Shown here: positions 33,323 to 46,000 of the stretch, one piece after another
Numbering within the stretch: position 1 is the first letter of the stretch
Layout: each line of letters starts with the position of its first letter
Assembly: GCA_001643675.2 (NCBI GenBank)
Contig: LSRY02000021.1
Span: forward strand, 310,001 to 374,000
Length of the DNA stretch: 64,000 bases
DNA from: Monocercomonoides exilis
Taxonomy: Eukaryota; Preaxostyla; Oxymonadida; Polymastigidae
Direction of reading: 5' to 3'
Made by a program: the position numbers and the translations under genes
Notes under the pieces: generated by a model
The model's database searches: none
Told to the model about the DNA's origin: nothing
Seen by the model: the letters and a program-made list of their open reading frames with translations, nothing else

Positions 33323-34559
33323 ATGTCTTGGAAAAAAGGTTGATGCACTTAATATAACACTTTATTGTATTAAATTTATTGTTTTATAGATGATATTAAA
33401 GTTGCGTTACAATTTTCGCTGACTCAAAATCAAAAAATAATTTCAATGGTATTACTTTATTTTTACAATATTTTTATGCTTTTTTTTTCTTTTCTTATCT
33501 TTCTATTAAAGAAAAAAAGCCGCATTGAAAATCTTAAAGAGGAAATTGGAAGATCGATGAAGGAAGGAAAAAATGAAATAACATTTATCAAAGTTTAAAA
33601 CTTTTTTGAAATACATTTAAGTCAAGACTTTGTTCAAATTTAGGCAGAACTTCTAATCAGCGAAAAGAAATATTCAAGAGGATGCGAAGCTTTGGGCATT
33701 CTTTTGAATGTAATGCTTGAAAAATTGGATTTGCTTTCAAGTTTTTCATTTAAGGATCTTTCGAAAAAAGAACCGAGATTGTTAATGTACATTGCGGGGT
33801 ATGCATTTTTAAAAAACATATTTGCATTTAATATGGAACTCTAATTAAAGAATTGTTTTTTGTACACAGCACGTTGATAATCGATATATTCAACCTGTTG
33901 TTGATGGAATAAAAAATAAATTTGGCAAAGAATTTGTTAAACTAGCACTGAAGGGTGATTCTAAATATGTAGATCAGAACCTTACATCTATATTTTCACC
34001 AGTGCGTCCGTCAAGGGAAGCAGTTATTATTGAATTGGAAAAAATAGCAGAAGAAAATAATATTGGAGTTCCAACAATTGATCTTGATAGTAGGTTAGCA
34101 ATACTCGAAGCAACGGATGTCTCTACTTCTTCGACCAAACCAGAATCATCATCACCATTTACTCCATCAACCACATCATCACTTCCTCCTTTTGATACCC
34201 CATTATCATTTCCAGCTTCTCCTTCAGCTTCTCCTTCTTCATTTCCAAATTCTTCAACGCCAGCACAATCTTCATCTTGTGCTCCTTCGGCTCCTCCAAT
34301 GTCCAGAAGCAGTATTTTGGATCAGGGCAGATTTTTCCCAGGAGGTGTTGTCCTTGGACAGGATGGTTCACTCCCTCCTCGTTCATTCTCTCAACATCCT
34401 TTTGATGGAGAGTCTCCTTATGCTCCTCCTGGTTATTACACGCCTCCAAGAATGCCATCTGCAAGTGGCAGCTCATTTCCTTCTGGTCCAGCTACAATGG
34501 AAGATACGCAGCACCAATACACGGATGATGACAACGAAGATGATTTGAAAATCCAGTAA
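33323..34559 (+). CDS. IST1-like ESCRT-III protein
   Basis: Five exons: 33323-33338, 33390-33448, 33512-33592, 33644-33798 and 33851-34559, giving 339 residues. The first exon holds only 16 bases. Introns are 51-63 nt. Residues 1-180 follow the IST1 domain: an N-terminal helix (DDIKVALQFSL), KKSRIENLKEEIGRSMKEGK, then VDNRYIQPVVDGIKNKFGKEF and IFSPVRPSREAVIIELEKIA, which matches the SPxxPS-containing end of IST1. Choosing the AAAG acceptor at 33850 keeps this alignment gap-free; the CAG at 33859 would break the frame. Just after the domain, LDSRLAIL fits the LxxRLxxL core of a MIM1 motif that binds MIT domains such as that of Vps4. The rest is a Ser/Pro tail ending in acidic residues. IST1 regulates Vps4 and membrane scission. 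Confidence 0.92.
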
Positions 34560-34897
34560 TAAAAATAAACAAATTTTTATTGAATAATTCATTTATTTTA
34601 TTGATTTTTTTTTTTTTATTTTATTCATTTTCATTTGTTTATTTGTTTGTTCGTTTGCTCATTTATTTGGTTTTTTTTAAAAACACACTTAAGCGTTTAC
34701 TCGTTAATCGAGTGTTTGTGGATGTTATGATTTTTTCTATATTTGTTTTCTCATCCAATGGGGTTGTGGATTATTGTTTTTGTGATCTTACTTCTAAGAA
34801 AATAATTTGCAAGTCCTCAAAAAATATTTTATTTATTTATTTTCAAATAAATCTGTTCAGAAGTTCAATACTCTCTTGAGACTGTCAGAGGTTGCGC
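34560..34897. other. T-rich spacer
   Basis: About 340 bp between IST1 and the transporter. It holds a T-rich stretch after the IST1 stop, and AATAAA-like text directly follows the stop codon. I see nothing else. Confidence 0.5.
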
Positions 34898-35956
34898 ATG
34901 AATATTCAAAATGCAGATATCGAAAGTGAATATCTGTTTATTGGAGATTCGAGAAAGAAATATAACGGAAAAGAAAAACCAACTGCTCACATTACCTCGT
35001 CTTTCGGTTCGTTTATTGACATGAAAGCTACAACTCTTTCAAGTACTCCGCAAATTTTGATGAATACATTTAAATCATTTGTTGGGTCAGGAATCCTTGG
35101 TTTATAATTTTTTCTTTTTTCTGCTTATTGATGGTTTCTAGCTCTTCCATTTGGGTTTTCAAGGGCTGGCTGGGCAGAATCTCTAATTATTTTTATGTTG
35201 CTATTTTTAATTGCTTATTATTGCATGATGAATCTTGTTGACTGCAAGGTTTGTTTTTTATCCAACAAAGTTTCATTTCACATGTTTCAACTTTTTACAG
35301 CTAAAGTGCGGTTCTGCCCGAATACAAACATATGCAGATGTGGGAAAAGAGGCATTTAGCATTATTGGAATGTGGATTGTTAATGTTTCTCAAATTGCTT
35401 CGCAACTACTATATTGCTGTAGTTATATGATGATTATGACTGAAAATTTGGAGTACATTGTTCCTTCAGTTCGTCAAGAAATTTGGGTCATGGCTTTGGT
35501 TGCAATATTTTATTTGACATCATTTTTTCGTTCAATGAGAGTGCTTTCAATGATATCAGTTACTGCAAATCTTGCATTGGTGATTGCAGTTGTCTTGGTA
35601 TTCTCGTATGCACAACGTTTTTTGTGTTTTGTTTTTATACATTGCTAAATTAATTTTCTATTTTCACCTTCATGCTTAAAGATCCTTGCTAATTACAGGA
35701 GATAGAAAAACTGCTGAAATTGTGTCATTTCAAGGCAGCGGTGCTCCGTTAATGATTGGCATCACTTTGTTTTCTTTTGAAGGAATTGGTCTGGTTTGTA
35801 GCGAACGTTTTATACATTGGAAAGTAAATTTATAAGAAAAGTTGTTTATTTATTTTGAAATCGAGTAAATACACTTTATGCTTATCATTGATATTAAATG
35901 AGTTTTTCTTTCTTTCTTTCTTCTTTTTTAACATATGATTATCGATTTCATGAAAT

Positions 35957-36010
<54 letters not shown>

Positions 36011-36823
36011 ATGATTTTCTTGCTTCACCAGGTTATTCCAATGCAAGGAAGCATGGCTCAGCCACAGCACTATGGAAAGTCGCTAACTTTTGTGTTATTT
36101 CTCGTGTTTATTTTGGATTTTCTGTTTGGAACGATTTGCTATGCTTCACTTGGTACATCAACACCTGAACTTATCAGCAGGGCTGTCTCTTCTGAATATC
36201 CGACGCTCAAAGTTTGCAATTTTTTTTCATTTGAGAAGAAAAGTGGAGGAGAACGAGAAGGAAAATGAAACGAATCAAAAAAAATTATATGTTTATTTTA
36301 AATCATCATTTTATAACCTTTCTGAGCATTGCATTCACACATTGTATTTTCATAAAAATAATTTTTTTTTTATTTCTCGCTTTGATTTCTTTCCCCATTC
36401 ATTCCACAGACCCTCTCCATCCTGCTCATCATCTCGTCGCTTGGAGCAAGCTACGACCTCCTTCTAATCCCTGTCTTCACCACCATCGACGAATCAAGCC
36501 ATCTCCGCTCCATGCGGCGAAGGCACAAAAAGGCCACTCGCATCGCTTCTTCGTTGCTTGACCTGACAGTCATATGCGTTTCTGTCTTGCCTTCGCTCAC
36601 TCCCATCAGAACTCACTTTCCTGCTTTCATTTCATTCATTGGTGCAACTGTTGGTTGTTGGAACGTTCTCATTCTGCCTTCTTTATTACACCTCAAATTG
36701 ACTTGGCGACGCAACTCAATTGTGAGACGCATAGTCGACTTTTTGTTAATTTTATTTGGCGGAATTTTGTTGATAGGAACAACTGTTTTGCTTTGCATCA
36801 ATCTACATAAGACAATTATTTAA
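34898..36823 (+). CDS. AAAP-family amino acid transporter
   Basis: Six exons: 34898-35099, 35142-35248, 35301-35605, 35682-35793, 36032-36211 and 36410-36823, joined to 439 residues. The first membrane helix shows the family signature FKSFVGSGILALPFGFSRAG, found in SLC32/SLC36 and yeast Avt proteins. About ten further hydrophobic helices follow, including MIGITLFSFEGIGLVIPMQ and VGCWNVLILPSLLHLKL. The N-terminal 45 residues are polar and cytosolic. Homologues move amino acids with protons across vacuolar, lysosomal or plasma membranes; the substrate cannot be read from sequence. The start is the ATG at 34898. The third intron uses an AAAG acceptor (35681), since the later CAG would put a stop in frame. 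The fourth intron (238 nt) contains a pure CT repeat. Confidence 0.93.
35961..36006 (+). repeat. (CT)23 microsatellite in an intron
   Basis: A perfect run of 23 CT units ending 25 bases before the acceptor of the transporter's fourth intron. It extends the polypyrimidine tract of that intron. Confidence 0.95.
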
Positions 36824-37011
36824 AGAGTTTATGATTTTGAGTGTTAAACATTTTTCAAATTTCGTTATCAAATTTTAGTTTTTTTCATATATGTATAGAA
36901 GTATTCGTGCTTTATCCCGTGTTTTGAGATGTTTTTTTATTTCCTTAGAGAGATCTATAACCTATTATTACAATTTTCGTTTCATTTTAATATTTAATTT
37001 AATTTTTTTAA

Positions 37012-40000
37012 ATGATGCTTAAACAAGCAGAATCACGTTCATCTTTGGATTTATTTGATGAAAAAATTCCTTTGGACGTTTCTACTGGAAAATTGTTGAG
37101 ACAGCTTGATCGTCTTTCAATGGTTGTTATTTTTTACTGATTCAATTTTTTCTGGCGTATTTCAATGTATTGATAAATGCATTCATTTTTATTCAAGAGC
37201 ATACAATCAAAGCATAATGCATCATTATTACAATCATCGATTCTTTCAACAAGAATGATGGGGCAGTCGATTTATCCACAAAATGTTGAAAAGTCTGTAT
37301 TTGCTTTTGTTTCAATTAACCTTTTTTTAAGAATGTCGAAGGATGCAGGAATTAACGAGCTAACCAAAAATCAGCTCGAAGAAATCATGACAACATTTTT
37401 TGAAAGGACAAGAGACTCAAATGGAATGTTAAGCGAACAAACAGTTTGCGTTGTTTTCATTTCTACTTTAGTGATTATAATAATGTAATTCTCATAAAGT
37501 TTGTCGAAGTTCTAATGCAATATGTTCGCGATAAAGAATCTAAACTTCGAAAGCTTTTTCATTCAATGGATGTCCAAGCCCAGGGGAAAATTCCTTGGAA
37601 TGAATTTATAAATTTCACATTATATCAATTAACTACTGCTCATTCCGTTGAAAAGCTTGTATGATAATGCGAATTGCTTTTTTATGATTTTTTTTATCTT
37701 GCCGAACAAAATATTGAAAATTCTTGTAAATATTCTTTTCTTATTTTCAAGGAATACAACATCCTTCCAAGCTTTCCAATAAATGCAGTCAATAGAAACT
37801 GCCCAATTGATTTAATAAACATTTATGAAGGGCAACAACCATCGGACGATTTGATATTTGTGAGCTGGTTTGCGCTTTATTCAGTTGCGAATTTTAACCA
37901 ATTTTGTGTGATAATATTTTCTATTATTTGGATTCTTTCTTTCTTCATTGAAAATGCAGCCGAGACAACACACTGACAATACTACATGGCGACTTCATTC
38001 CGATTGTCACACTTCTGCTTCCCACGCTTTCTCTCCTCCAAATCCTCGACGGCGAAGAGGAAGAAGAAGAAATGGACAGAATCTCACAAATGGTTGCACA
38101 GGAGCGAGTTGCCGGCGCTGGTGCCAGCTCAAAAAGAGATCATGCAAAATTCAGCCGCTCGCCGCGGACGGGTCTGAGCAGCAGCTCTTTGGAGATGGAG
38201 TCTGTGGACATGAAGCGGACGCGGCGGTTTCTGTGGCTTGAGGAAGGGAAGCGGAAGATGGACGAGCAGGCAAAAGAGGCTGACGAGATGGAGGCGCGTA
38301 GCATTGTGACGCAGACAAGGAGGAGGATGGAGATGGAGCGGAGGGGGATTGCAGAGTGGGTGGGAGAAGCAGATAGAAGCGAGGCAGATGCTACTGTTGC
38401 AACTGCCATGTATTCTTCTTCTTCATCATTCAGAACATCACCGAAGGGAAAGAGAAGGAGAAGAAAGACGAAAAGTCGTGTCTCCCCCGTTCGGAGCGAG
38501 CAGGATACCATCCAAGATGTCGAGTCAGACGACCGAACAAGCCCCGACATGCTGCAGAAAGAGCAGTCATTTGAGGCAAATGGCGAAGTCGACAGAGAAA
38601 GTGAGTGGGACGACGACTGGAACGGCAGCGACGACAGCGGCAGCCGCACTCCCCTGAGTGTGTCATCTTCTGCCGTCCTCCCGCCGCAGCTGCTGTCGCC
38701 AACCACACCAAAATCTGCCTCTCGCCCGACGCCCCGCCGCTTCGGTGCCAGTTCGCTCTCTTCTCCGTACCCGCTGTCTCCTTCTCAGCAGTATCGATCG
38801 CAGGCCAGCCAGCAATACTACCAGCAGTCTTATCAGCCACAGCACTTCAACACACCTCAGACGCCTCTCTTCGGAGCAGAGCCCAACTCCACCCTCACAT
38901 CACAGCCCTTTCCCCAGCAGTCCTCTTCCATTTCACCCACTCTCTCTCTCGCCCGCCCAACACCTCGTCAGTCTCATCTCTACAGAAATAACAGCAGCGG
39001 CAGCCAGACAAAGCGCAAATCACTTCTGAAATGGTCTCAGCGCCTGCGCCGTCTCTCTGCCAATCAGTCGAAATCAGGCTCTTCTTCTTCTTCTTCCTCT
39101 TCCTCATCTGCCTATGGACCATATGGCAGCAACAGCAATGGAAATGGAGCGGCTGGCCCGTCTCAGATGGTTCATTCATTTGCACCGCGCAATCCGATTG
39201 AGACTTCACTCGCACCGCCTGTCAGCGAGTCACTCAGAAGAAGCCCGTTGATTAAGAAATCTTTTGGTGTGTTGGTTGTTTCTTTTATTTATTTATTTTT
39301 TTATTTGATTGACTGTATCTGCTTTACTACATTTCATGAACATATATATGTGCATCATGTTCTGTTTTATATTCGCATTCTTCTTCTTCTTCTTCTTCGA
39401 CTCTTCATTCAGATGATCGTCTTGCCAAAATAACTGCAGACTCTTTCCTTCGCGGCGAGCCTGTTTGGAGCAGCGACAGAAACGACAATGCGCCCATCTC
39501 TCCAAATGCCTCTCAAGCATCTCTTTTGCGCCCTTCTTCTTCCTCCTCTTCCATCTTCTCTTCTTCTTCAGTTATCGCCCGGATCGGCAAGGAAATTCCC
39601 CCGCCATCTTTCCGCGCAACCGCCAAGTTTGTGAACGAAGAGTTCAAACTCGTTCCCTTTTCACTTCCACAACAAAGAGAAGACTCCTCCCACAACAACA
39701 TCCGCCCGTCCCCTGCACTTAATTCCCCCCGCCGCCGCATCACCTCTCCACTTCGAAGAGACAGCCGGTCGCAAAGTCCACTCACTTCTCCTCGCCAGTC
39801 TATTGCTCTGCACTCTCTTCGCTCCTCTGCCCGTTTCAGAGATTCCACTGCCTCGTTCTCTGAGTCTCCTATCCAATCTTTCTCTCCTCCGCTCCCACCC
39901 TCTTTGCAGCACGAGTTTGGCAGCTTGATTCCTTCCCCTGCTGTGTCGAGGAGATCGTCTATGGCATTTCCTTCGCCTGGCTCGCCAAACATCAGAAGTT

Positions 40001-43000
40001 CTGAGGCAGAGCGAATGAACGCCTCTCTCTCTAACTCCAATTGTGTGCTGGATGAAGTCAATGAGAGTGAGTTCGAAGGCAATTCAAATGAAGAAGGTGT
40101 CTATCCACACAGAAGGATGTCTGCTCAGCTGCAGTCAGCGCAATCCAGCGGTTCACCAAAAACAGCTTCTTTTGCACACGACCAGTCGTTTCAGTCCACA
40201 TTCGGAACTTTGTCTCCTCAGAGCAATCTTTCTTTGCTCTCTCCGCTGCCAATCTCCATCGTGTCTCCACAGACAAATGCAGAAACTGCCACAAATGCTC
40301 CTTCCCCCACAAAAACAGAGTTTGACAGCAACGACTCGGGATCTGAGCGCCACGACGGCGCATCTGCCTCCTCTGCCACTGTGCCTGCTTCAGATGTTTC
40401 TCCGTTCTCTCAAGTTTCTCCGTTTTCTCCGTTCTCTGCGCTGCGGCCAACTTCGCACCAGTCGCAGTACTCTCCGCGCTCAAACACGCTTTCTTCATTC
40501 ACATCGCCTCTGCTCACGTCACGCACAACAGCCAACACACAAACACAATCACAGACACGAACACAATCACTCTCACAGTCATATTCACAATCACGTCACT
40601 TGGAGATTGATGTCTCCTCCTCTGCCTCATCTCCATTCGCCCGCTCTGCTCAGACCGAACGCGCAGGAAAGCACCGCTCAAAGAGGATGGGCCCCTCAAA
40701 AATGTCATCCCGCTCCAAGTCAACAGGAAGGACAATAACATCAGGAAAGAAAAGTCCAACATCTCGTTTGGCCTCTTCTGCCCGCACAACACGCAGACGC
40801 TCGCCTCTTCGGACGTCTTTGGGACAGGCACAGCCAGCGCAACAGTCGATGCGGCAGCAGCTGATCGAAGGCAGCGAAGACCAGCCGCCTCTGCTCTTCC
40901 TTCCGTTCTCTGCCACCACCCGCCTCAGCCACGCCACGCGGAACCTCGGAGCGAACAAGGATTTGGCTTCATCGCGCATTCAGTCGCGCACAATTGCTGA
41001 GTCGAGAAAGCGGAGGATGGAGCAGGAGGCAGGGGTGATGGTGCCGACACACCCGAACGAGGTGGAGATGCCAACAGCAATCACTCAGCGCCGCCTGGCA
41101 ATGAAGAAAGACCCGCCAACAACTCCCAGGCTGTGGCCACGCAACAGTGAGAGGAGGGGGAATGTGGGGGAGAATGCGCAGAACGGGGCAGATGGCGATG
41201 GAATGGAGCAGTTTGCAGGTGAAGGCAGTGCAGAGGAAGACTTTCTGTACACACAGAGATCGAATGCTCCACCGCTATCTTCTTCTTCTCTTTCAGCTTC
41301 AATGACTGCAAGCAGCTGGGGTGAATACACAAACACACAAAATGCCACAAATGAAAGCGACGACGGATCGCCAAAGAAAGTTGTGCAGGGAAGAGACGAT
41401 ATTTTGGGGAAGGGAGTGTTTGGGCAGTTGGACTTGACGCTCCTCCGCTCGCACGAAACAGTCGGAATTTCGCCTTTCTCTTCTCCGTCATACATGACAC
41501 GATTGTCCATGCCCAAGAATCCAATCATCCCACCTGTATCTTCTCTTTCGTATATTTCATCTTCCTCCTCCTCTTCTTCTTCTTCTCATCCCTCCTCCAT
41601 ATCTCCAGCCGACGCCTCTCTTTCTCTCTCCCACAGCCGGATCCTTGCTGATGCTATTTCTTCTCCCATGCGCCCTGTCACCTCTGACAGCAGCGCTGCT
41701 GCCCATCGCAGACAGAGATTGAGATACTCCCGAATGGTTGCGCTGCCCGACAGCTACATTCCCGACCCCATCGGCAGCCGCCCTGCCACTTCTCCCTTTG
41801 GTGCAGAAGGAGGAAAGGCGAAAGGGAAAGAGAATGGCACAAGCAGAAGAGAGTCAGAAGCGAATGAACAGTCGATTAGAACACCTCTGTGGAGAACGGC
41901 TGCAGAAAAGACACAGCAACAAAACTCGACTTCGCGTGCACTTTCACTTGCTTCTTATTCGCTTCCATCTGTTGCATCGCCAAGTGCTCAGTCAAAACAG
42001 AATTCTTCTTCATTTTCGAATTCCGAATCTGCTTCGAGCTCTTCTTCCTCCTCGTCTTCTTCTTCATCATCATCTTCGTCTTCATCCTCTTCATCTGCAG
42101 ATGCCACCGATGTCATCATCGGGTCAGTCACCCCCCACCATCTCCTCCCAACCTCCCACCCTACTCACACCAGCTGGGTGCTGTCTGTTCTGACACTGCC
42201 CACTCGCTATGTTGTGCTTGTGGCCACAACACGCTTTGCTATTGTTGCATATTCACTCACAGATTACACAGAGCAGAGCAGGCTGAGCGGGACAAACCTC
42301 TTCACTGCCCTGCAGTTTGCTCCTGCCTGCTGCGTTACCTCGTTCAAGGAGGAGCTTAGAGAAGGCATGGAGCTGTCAAATAGAAGTGCAGAGGCAGCAT
42401 CAAAGCGATCTGCTTCTCCGACTAACATGGGCTCTTCCTCTACTTCTGCTTCTTCTGCTTCATCATCTCCATCTTCTTCACCCTCATTTTCCTCTTCCTC
42501 TTCTTCCTCTTCTTCTTCTCTTTATATCTCTCCCTTCAGCACCTCTGCCTCAGTGGCTGCTGAGCGCATTGCCGAGCTCTCCAAAACCGCCGTCCTCGAC
42601 TTTGTGACTGCTGATGATGTGCTCCTTGTGCTGGCGGGGGATGTGAACGGCGTGTGCCACTTGCTCCAGCCACTGGCACCAGAGGGGCCTCAACAATTCG
42701 TCTCCCGAGCGAAGCTGCACACCGACCGCATCACTCAGATTGAGGTGCTCAGCAAAGACGTGTTTGTCAGCGCGTCGCTGGATGGGACGGTGGCGCTGGT
42801 GGACATGGGGTCAAAGAGATGGTCAGTGACACGGAGAATAGCGATGGAGCAGACGTATTCGATCCCCTGGGTCACTTCTGCACTCGCTGCTAACACAAAC
42901 AACGCAGCTGCTAATGGCACTCAAAAGGACGGGAGAAATAGCCAAACCAGAACGAGCAGCAGCATCCCTGCGCTGACATCGCCGCGCTCTTCCTATTCGA

Positions 43001-46000
43001 AGGGATCGACTGTGGCGTCTGGCGATGCGATGCTTAGCAGCACTCTCATCTCCTCTTTGAACAAACAGAAGGCGCTGCAGAACAACGAAGACCGCATACT
43101 CGACATGAAGCTGAACAAACAGGGCTTCCTCGACCTGATCCTGTTCAAAGAGAAGAACATCCTCATTGCCCCAACCACGCGCCAGACGATTTCTCTCTAT
43201 AACTTCCTCAATGGCACTCTCATCCAAGACCTCGTCGGCCACACAGCTCCGCTGCTGAAGTGCTTCCTGGACAACAAGCGCCAGCTCCTCATTTCTGTGT
43301 CTGTCGACAAGAACATCCGCCTCTGGTCACTCCGCGACTTCTCACTACAGCAGTCGATAGTGGACTACACAGTGTATCGGCCACACAACTCGTTCATCTC
43401 GTGTGCATTCAGCAAGAGGCGCCATCTGCTCATCACTGGCGGAGACACCCTCAGAGGATGGGTGCTCGATGTAACAGCAGACGGCAGCGCGAGGCAGGCG
43501 TATCAGAAGGAGCTGGAGAAAGAGCACGAGAGAGAAAAGAAGGAGCAGAAGGAGAAGGAAGCAATGATGCAGCAGATGAGAGATGGGATGGAGGAAGAAA
43601 AGGAGATGCTGCGGAAGGAGAGAGAGATCAAAAGAGAGCGGAGGAGAACGCGAAGAGTAGATAAATCACCTGAAAGAGCAGATGTGAATGATGATGAAGC
43701 TTCAGACACACTCGCTGAACGGGAGCAGCTATCACCGTCTGTTTCACCGCGACCGCTTTCATTCGCTTCTCCTGTGTCTCCGTCTCTTTATCCGCCAGAA
43801 AGATCAGAATCGCCAGTAACAAGTGAACGAAAAGCAAACAGAAGGAAGATACTTGAGAAGCTGACTACTGGCGAGGTGATCAAGACACCAAGGCTAATCA
43901 CTCAATCTCCCTTCCAATCTCGTTCTTCAACAAGAATGTCAATTCTTTCTATTGGACAATCAAAGACAGATACTTCAAACAATACTTCTTCCTCCTCTTC
44001 CTCTTCCTCTTCTTCTTCTTCTTCTTCAACTGCAAATGAAGCGCCAACTCCACTTCTGGAATCCGGGCAAAACGCCAAAGCTGATTCAACTGACAAATCT
44101 ACTTCAAGCCAAACTAAATCCCCATCTCCTACCCAAGCAGCCGAGTCTCTTCTTCCTTCTCTCGTGAAGTCCACCTCCTCTGCAGCGCATTCGCGTCCCA
44201 TCCCCTTTCTGTTGGTGTCGAATGTGTTTCGCGAAATCGTCTCAGTGGACACTGCAGGTCTTGTGTGTGTGTGGAGCCTGCATTCTGGGAAGAAGGAGAA
44301 GGAGTTCACACTGCGCTGTGCCTGTGCCCCGCTGCAGTGTGTTGTGATGGACTCCTTCCAAAGAGCGATTGTGGCTGTCGACTCGCGAGGAAACACAACA
44401 ATGTGGAACTTCCATTCAGGAGAGCTGCTGACTGCTACGCCTCCTCTTCCGCTGTTGGAGAAGAAAGACGAGAAGGAAAAGAAGGTTCAGAAGGGAGGCG
44501 AAGGGAATGGACAAGGTACGGATACGAATCGGGAAGAAAACGGAAACAAAACACAAAGGACAACAGCTACTTCTTCTTCTCTCAACTCAACAGCGCTTCA
44601 AACACCAGTCAAAAAGAGAAGTTCGCTTGTCAAGACATCTCCACCACACAACGACACATCCTTTTCTTCTTCTCCTCAGTCGTCTGGTCGTCTCTCCATC
44701 CCATTACCAGTGCGGGGGAAGCTTCCAATGCCTTCCTTCTTCTCTTCCTCTTCGTCTGCACTCTTCAACGCACCCACATTCCCTCTCCCATCAACAGAAG
44801 AGCCATCTTCCATTCTGTCTATTCCTGAGTGCATATCAGTATGCACACTTCCCTTGTGGCACAACACATTCGCAATGCTCGGAATGTGGAATGGATTCAT
44901 CCTGAATGTCACCCTTGCCCAGGGAAAGCGAGGCAGCACAGCGTTTTCGATCTCCTCTGACTACGCATCGCTTTCTGTGTCCTCTCAGAATCTGGCTGCA
45001 ACTGCTCTTTTGGCGCCTGCACCTGTGTCGAAGCTGAAGCCGAAGACGAAAGCAAAGCGATCAAAGGCACGTCTGTACGCCCGCCGAAACTCAGACGGCA
45101 CAGTGGAGCCAGATGAGGAAGAAGCAGAGAAAGAAGAAGCAGAAGCACAGAAACGCACTTCCTCCACGCAACATTCTCTCCTCACATCTCCTTCTTTCCT
45201 CTCTCCATTCTGCACCGACCAGTCCTTTGCACAGACAGTGCATGTGGTTGGAGCTGGGGCAGAGCGTGGGTTGGAAGTTGGGTGGGATCTGCTGCTCGGC
45301 CACTCGCCAACAGCTGATGTGAACAGCGTGGTTGCCTGCAGCCCATTCAGCGGGCACACCTCATTCGTGTTTCCTGAGCGTGTGCTGCAGAAGGACTTTC
45401 CCCATCCGCAAGAGATGTGCGCTTCGGGTGACTCAGAAGGGCAGGTCAATCTGTGGAACTTGCCGCTTTCGTCGCGCCCAGCGCTGAAGATCTTCCTGTC
45501 ACATGCGCTTTGCGAGTGTGAGGCGTTTGTTGCGCTGCAGACAGCTGTCGCCATCAACATCCACTTGAGACACGAAGTGGCTGCTGCTGCTTCTTCTTCG
45601 CCGGTTGTTCATTCGTCTACTTCTGTTTTCACATCTTCTGCTTCTCCGTTTGGTTCGTCACTTTCACCGTCAAGCATGCAAGGAACTGCCCCTTCGATGA
45701 TGTCTTCGTATTTCTCTTCTTCCATGACATCTCTCTCAACCTGTTCGTATTCCTGGCTGTTTTCAACTTCTCCAGTTCTCCCCAATGGTGATGTTGTTCC
45801 ATCAGGCAGCATTACAGACAGAGACAAAGATGCAGATAAAGACAGAAATGTGTTTTCTCAAATGTCATCATCACCATTTACATCAACATCTTCCTCCTCT
45901 TTGTCAATGGCATCCCTCATCCCTTATGCTTACTCTCCGCGCGCACAAACCGCCTTATCCATTGCCTCGAATACGACCACTCATTCACGCCAGCCATCGA

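Noticed and set aside
35961-36006. Regular repeat as a CRISPR-like array
   Set aside because: It is a plain CT microsatellite inside an intron, with no spacers.
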